From Actinomycetes bacterium (GTDB taxonomy: Bacteria; Actinomycetota; Acidimicrobiia; Acidimicrobiales; RAAP-2): a DNA stretch of 52,166 nt. A program made the translations under genes and the position numbers. Positions 49,625 through 52,166 of the stretch are shown here, piece after piece. Location of the stretch: positions 9,613 to 61,778 of the forward strand of contig JAKBTL010000099.1 of the NCBI GenBank assembly GCA_021844425.1, given 5' to 3'. Numbering within the stretch: position 1 is the first letter of the stretch; each line of letters opens with the position of its first letter. A model generated the notes under the pieces. The model ran no database searches. It had not been told where the DNA came from and worked only from the letters and a program-made list of their open reading frames with translations.

Positions 49625-50289
49625 GGCGCGACCACCCGGTAGCCGCTGCCGCGCACGGTCTGGATCTTCGCCGTGCTGACGGCGATCTTGGAGCGGAGCC
49701 GGCCGACGTGCACATCGATCGTGTTCGACCCGATCACGTCCGCCTCGTCGTCCCACACCTGGAGCGCGATCGAGCGCCGCGTGACCACGGCGGGCGACCG
49801 CCGCAAGAGCAGCTCCATTATCGCGAGCTCGGTGGTCGTGAGCGCGACCGGCGACCCTGCGACGGTCAGCTCCCGGGTGGCAGGGTCGTAGCTGAGGTCT
49901 CCGACGGCGATCTTCGGCGCGACGGTCAGCGCAGGGCGACGCTGCAAGGCGACGAGACGCGCCAGGAGCTCATCGAAGTCGAAGGGCTTGACCAGGTAGT
50001 CGTCCGCGCCCGCGTGGAGCCCTGCGACCCGATCGACCGCGGCGTCGCGGGCCGTGAGCATCAGGATCGGCGTCTTCACCCCGGCCCTCCGGACCTCCTC
50101 GACGACCTCGATGCCGCTCTTGAGCGGCATGCGCCAGTCCAGGATCGCCACCTCGTGCTCGTACGCGCGCAGCCACTTCACCGCAGCCTGCCCGTCGGCG
50201 ACCGCGTCCACCACGTAGCCGCTCTCCCGCAAGCCCCGCTCGAGCACTGTGCGCAGCGCGGCGTCGTCCTCAGCGACGAGCACTCTCAT
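49621..50289 (-). CDS. OmpR-family response regulator
   Basis: 222-residue two-component regulator. The receiver has the acidic patch in 'VLVAEDDAALR', the phosphoacceptor D51 in 'VAILDWRMPLKSGIEV', Thr in 'ILMLTARDAAVD' and Lys in 'DYLVKPFDFDELLAR'. The C-terminal winged helix ('SNTIDVHVGRLRSKI', 'IQTVRGSGYRVV') is OmpR/PhoB type. Coupled to the kinase gene downstream. The neighbouring cell-envelope glycosidase is a possible but unproven target. Confidence 0.96.
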   Translation of the reverse strand: MRVLVAEDDAALRTVLERGLRESGYVVDAVADGQAAVKWLRAYEHEVAILDWRMPLKSGIEVVEEVRRAGVKTPILMLTARDAAVDRVAGLHAGADDYLVKPFDFDELLARLVALQRRPALTVAPKIAVGDLSYDPATRELTVAGSPVALTTTELAIMELLLRRSPAVVTRRSIALQVWDDEADVIGSNTIDVHVGRLRSKIAVSTAKIQTVRGSGYRVVAP

Positions 50290-50427
50290 CGCCTGCTCAC
50301 ACGCCCACCTTACGCTCTCGTCGCGCGCGGGCGGACGCCTCCACCGACGTGCCGAACGGCCGCGCTCGTCGCCGCGCTCGAAGACACGCTCTTCGACGCG
50401 CTCGAAGGCGCACGTCCAAGGGCCATC

Positions 50428-51120
50428 ATGGGCTCGTTGCCCTCGCGCCTTGCCGGCCTCGTCGTCTACCGCCTCGTCGTCTACCGCCGCGTCGGGCACC
50501 GCCGCGTCGGGCACCGCCTCGCCCGCCATCAGGGCGGCGCCCCAGGCGGCGAGCGCGGCAGCCGCCTGGAGGTGCTCCTCGTCCATCCCGGCGGTCCCTA
50601 CTGGGCCCGGTGCGACGAGGGATGGTGGAGCAGCATCCCGAAGGGCGAAGTCGGCGAAGGCGAGGACGAGCTCTCGGCCGCCAAGCGCGAGCTCACCGAG
50701 GAGCTCGGGCTCCCCGCCTCCGCCGGGAAGCCAATCGCGCTCGGGAAGGTCGTCCAGGCGGGCGGCAAGCACGTCCGGGCGTGGGCGGTCGCCGGGGACC
50801 TCGACGTGTCGGCCGTGAGCGTCGGCACCTTCGAGCTGGAGTGGCCGCTACGTTCCGGAAGGGTCCAGACGTTCCCCGAGGTCGACCGCGCCGGGTGGTT
50901 CGACCTCGAAGAGGCGCGGGTAAAGCTCCTTGCCGGCCAGCTGCCCCTGCTCGACCGCCTTGAACTTGTAGTCGCCGCGACCCAGTCGTCCGACTTGCCC
51001 GGCGCGGACTCGGCAGTCCAGGAGGCCGCGAACCCAGCGGACGCCGCACAGAGAGCGCCGCACGCGCCAGGGGCGCGGTGCTCCGGCACCGGCTACTGGG
51101 GCGAGGTGCGCTTCAGGTAG
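50428..51120 (+). CDS. NUDIX hydrolase with in-frame N-terminal repeat insert
   Basis: 230-residue NUDIX protein with 'LEVLLVHPGGPYWARCDEGW', 'SIPKGEVGEGEDELSAAKRE' and LTEELGL, a complete NUDIX box. The first strand is interrupted by four 15-bp units (50458-50517) coding LVVYR, LVVYR, RVGHR, RVGHR. These look like duplications inserted into what is normally 'AGLVVYR' followed directly by the strand. The ATG at 50428 is the best start; upstream frame is repeat sequence. Divergent from the response regulator, convergent with the DapA-family gene (28-bp overlap). Confidence 0.87.
   Translation: MGSLPSRLAGLVVYRLVVYRRVGHRRVGHRLARHQGGAPGGERGSRLEVLLVHPGGPYWARCDEGWWSSIPKGEVGEGEDELSAAKRELTEELGLPASAGKPIALGKVVQAGGKHVRAWAVAGDLDVSAVSVGTFELEWPLRSGRVQTFPEVDRAGWFDLEEARVKLLAGQLPLLDRLELVVAATQSSDLPGADSAVQEAANPADAAQRAPHAPGARCSGTGYWGEVRFR
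50458..50517. repeat. Paired 15-bp in-frame repeats within the NUDIX gene
   Basis: CTCGTCGTCTACCGC occurs twice, then CGCGTCGGGCACCGC twice, in direct tandem. The two unit types differ at four positions, suggesting one duplicated, diverged and then both duplicated again. Confidence 0.9.
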
Positions 51121-51830
51121 GAAGGGAAGTCCCTCGCTGCGCTCCGGTGCAGCGCGAAGAGCCGGCGCTGGGCGCCCGCGTCGCCGTTCCACGCAGCGAT
51201 GCAGTCCGTCGGCGCCACGTTCGCGAGCGCCAGGATCGCACCGCACGCGCCGCACGACCCTGCGACGATGAGCTGGGTCGCGCTGCCGACGTAGGCGCGT
51301 ACGCCGAGCTCCACGAGATCCGCGAGGCGGTTGGTGCTGGCCGAGGAGTCCTTGGCAGCGTCGATCTCCAAGGACGACAGCTCCTCGGTCCCGAGCTCCC
51401 GGGCCGCTGCCAGCGCAGGGTTGTGGTAGGCGAGGACGTGGCGCCCCCGCGCCTCGGCGCGCAGCCCGCGGAAGAACGACGCAGGTGTGGCGTCCTCAGG
51501 GCAGTAGGCGAGGAACGCGTCCGCATCGCCATGGGTGGCGATCCTCGCGGTCGCCTCGAACGCGGCGTCGGCGTCGGCATGACCGGTGCCCACGATCACG
51601 GGGACCTCTGGCGCTACGTCCTTCACCGTCGCCGCGAGCTCGGCGCGGTCCTGTACCGAGAGCCGTGCCGCCTCCCCCGTCGTGCCGGCAACCAGGACTG
51701 AGGACACGCCGAGCTCGACGCACCGCCGCGCGCGCTCGGCGGTCGCCTTCACGTCGACGACGCCGTCGGCGTCGAAGAGCGTCACGAGCGCGACACCGAC
51801 GCCCGAGGGAAGCGGGAGCGCTGGGGACAT
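51093..51830 (-). CDS. Dihydrodipicolinate synthase (DapA)/N-acetylneuraminate lyase family aldolase
   Basis: Class I aldolase with Schiff-base Lys. It shows 'SSVLVAGTTGEAARLSVQDR' (GTTGE), Tyr in 'VLAYHNPALAAAREL' and the lysine in 'IDAAKDSSASTNRLADL'. The protein has 245 residues, shorter than DapA (about 290), lacking much of the usual C-terminal helical domain. Substrate could be any 2-keto acid aldol; it should not be called DapA without more evidence. Start ATG 51830; a GTG two codons earlier also works. Confidence 0.85.
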   Translation of the reverse strand: MSPALPLPSGVGVALVTLFDADGVVDVKATAERARRCVELGVSSVLVAGTTGEAARLSVQDRAELAATVKDVAPEVPVIVGTGHADADAAFEATARIATHGDADAFLAYCPEDATPASFFRGLRAEARGRHVLAYHNPALAAARELGTEELSSLEIDAAKDSSASTNRLADLVELGVRAYVGSATQLIVAGSCGACGAILALANVAPTDCIAAWNGDAGAQRRLFALHRSAARDFPSYLKRTSPQ

Positions 51831-52051
51831 GCCCACATGGTAGGAGCCGGCAGACGGACGAGCCACGCAACGTCACGCCCACCGCACACCGACGGAGCAC
51901 CGACGGATCGGACACGAAGAGTTTGGCAGAAGTTCACCTGCCGTCCTCCTCCTCGTCGCGTCGAGCTCAACCTCCTTTCCTACGGTTCCGGGGGAAGGAC
52001 GCAGGCGGGCTCGAGCGAGTGCCCGACGGCAATGACGAGAGCGAAAGGAAA

Positions 52052-52166
52052 GTGCCCAGGGGAACCGCCGTCGGCATCGAGCTCGACGCGGCCGGCTGTA
52101 TCCTCTTCGCCGACGCCGACTGCGAGCCGATTGCTGCCGGAGACGAGAGGACCGATGAGACCGACG
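52052..52166 (+). CDS. Partial CDS at the window edge, unidentified
   Basis: A GTG preceded by AAGGAAA starts an open frame that runs off the window without a stop: 'VPRGTAVGIELDAAGCILFA' then DADCEP. Codon composition is normal for this genome. Too little is present to name a family. The 221-bp gap before it (51831-52051) shows no clear promoter or other feature. Confidence 0.4.
   Translation, partial: MPRGTAVGIELDAAGCILFADADCEPIAAGDERTDETD

Overview
This is a roughly 52 kb chromosomal piece from a very GC-rich actinobacterium. The mix of genes suggests an Acidimicrobiia-like member of the Actinomycetota. It includes a stand-alone wax ester synthase/DGAT, a PimB-type mannosyltransferase, an F420-type LLM oxidoreductase, an adenosylcobalamin-dependent class II ribonucleotide reductase, ClpS beside a DUF2017 protein, and Thr/Ser-rich secreted proteins. 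The lineage is an inference from gene content and base composition, not from a marker tree. Coding density is high. GTG starts are common and many neighbouring genes overlap by 4 bp. No integrase, transposase, phage module or CRISPR array was seen.

Layout. 1-10.6 kb: tRNA-Gly(GCC), WS/DGAT, dUTPase (dut), oligoribonuclease (orn), 1-Cys peroxiredoxin, a HAD phosphatase, a large exported SpoIID/LytB protein with cell-wall-binding repeats, a glycosyltransferase, an exported unknown, a nucleosidase-like protein and a TetR regulator. 10.6-14.6 kb: DUF2237, a condensation-domain protein with a degenerate active-site motif, a thioesterase, a Thr-rich membrane protein and a methyltransferase. 14.6-19.4 kb: a complete Liv-type ABC importer operon whose two permeases are fused into one protein. 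19.5-24.4 kb: polysaccharide deacetylase, tRNA-Lys(CTT), a DUF2017-macrodomain fusion translationally coupled to clpS, a UbiE-like methyltransferase coupled to a polytopic membrane protein, the decayed remnant of a phosphodiester glycosidase gene, and another methyltransferase.

24.4-28.7 kb: an exported alpha/beta hydrolase followed by a ferric-reductase-like membrane flavocytochrome, an exported FMN-binding protein and ApbE. The last three form a candidate flavin-based transmembrane electron transfer unit. 28.7-35.5 kb: MpaB-like oxygenase, aldose epimerase, SurE, ArfB-like release factor, aldo/keto reductase, NUDIX, and a DedA protein fused to a b-type cytochrome-like domain. 35.5-40.9 kb: an orphan family 5 solute-binding protein with its own promoter and peculiar Thr codon use, then nrdJ with tandem NrdR boxes and a possible 40-residue leader ORF. 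41-46.6 kb: LLM oxidoreductase, ROK kinase, SRPBCC protein, PimB-like mannosyltransferase, small CxxC protein, YjbQ, thioredoxin-like protein and PH/SHOCT protein. 46.7-52.2 kb: intact phosphodiester glycosidase, a sensor kinase/response regulator pair, NUDIX, a DapA-family lyase and the start of an unidentified gene.

A window-wide oddity is the number of unrelated short tandem repeats. Units are 6, 8, 11, 13, 15, 18, 19, 27 and 30 bp. They sit in intergenic gaps or at the low-complexity ends of genes, and each locus has its own unit sequence. The strongest candidates for something undescribed are the DUF2017-macrodomain/ClpS pair, the DedA-cytochrome fusion and this repeat landscape.
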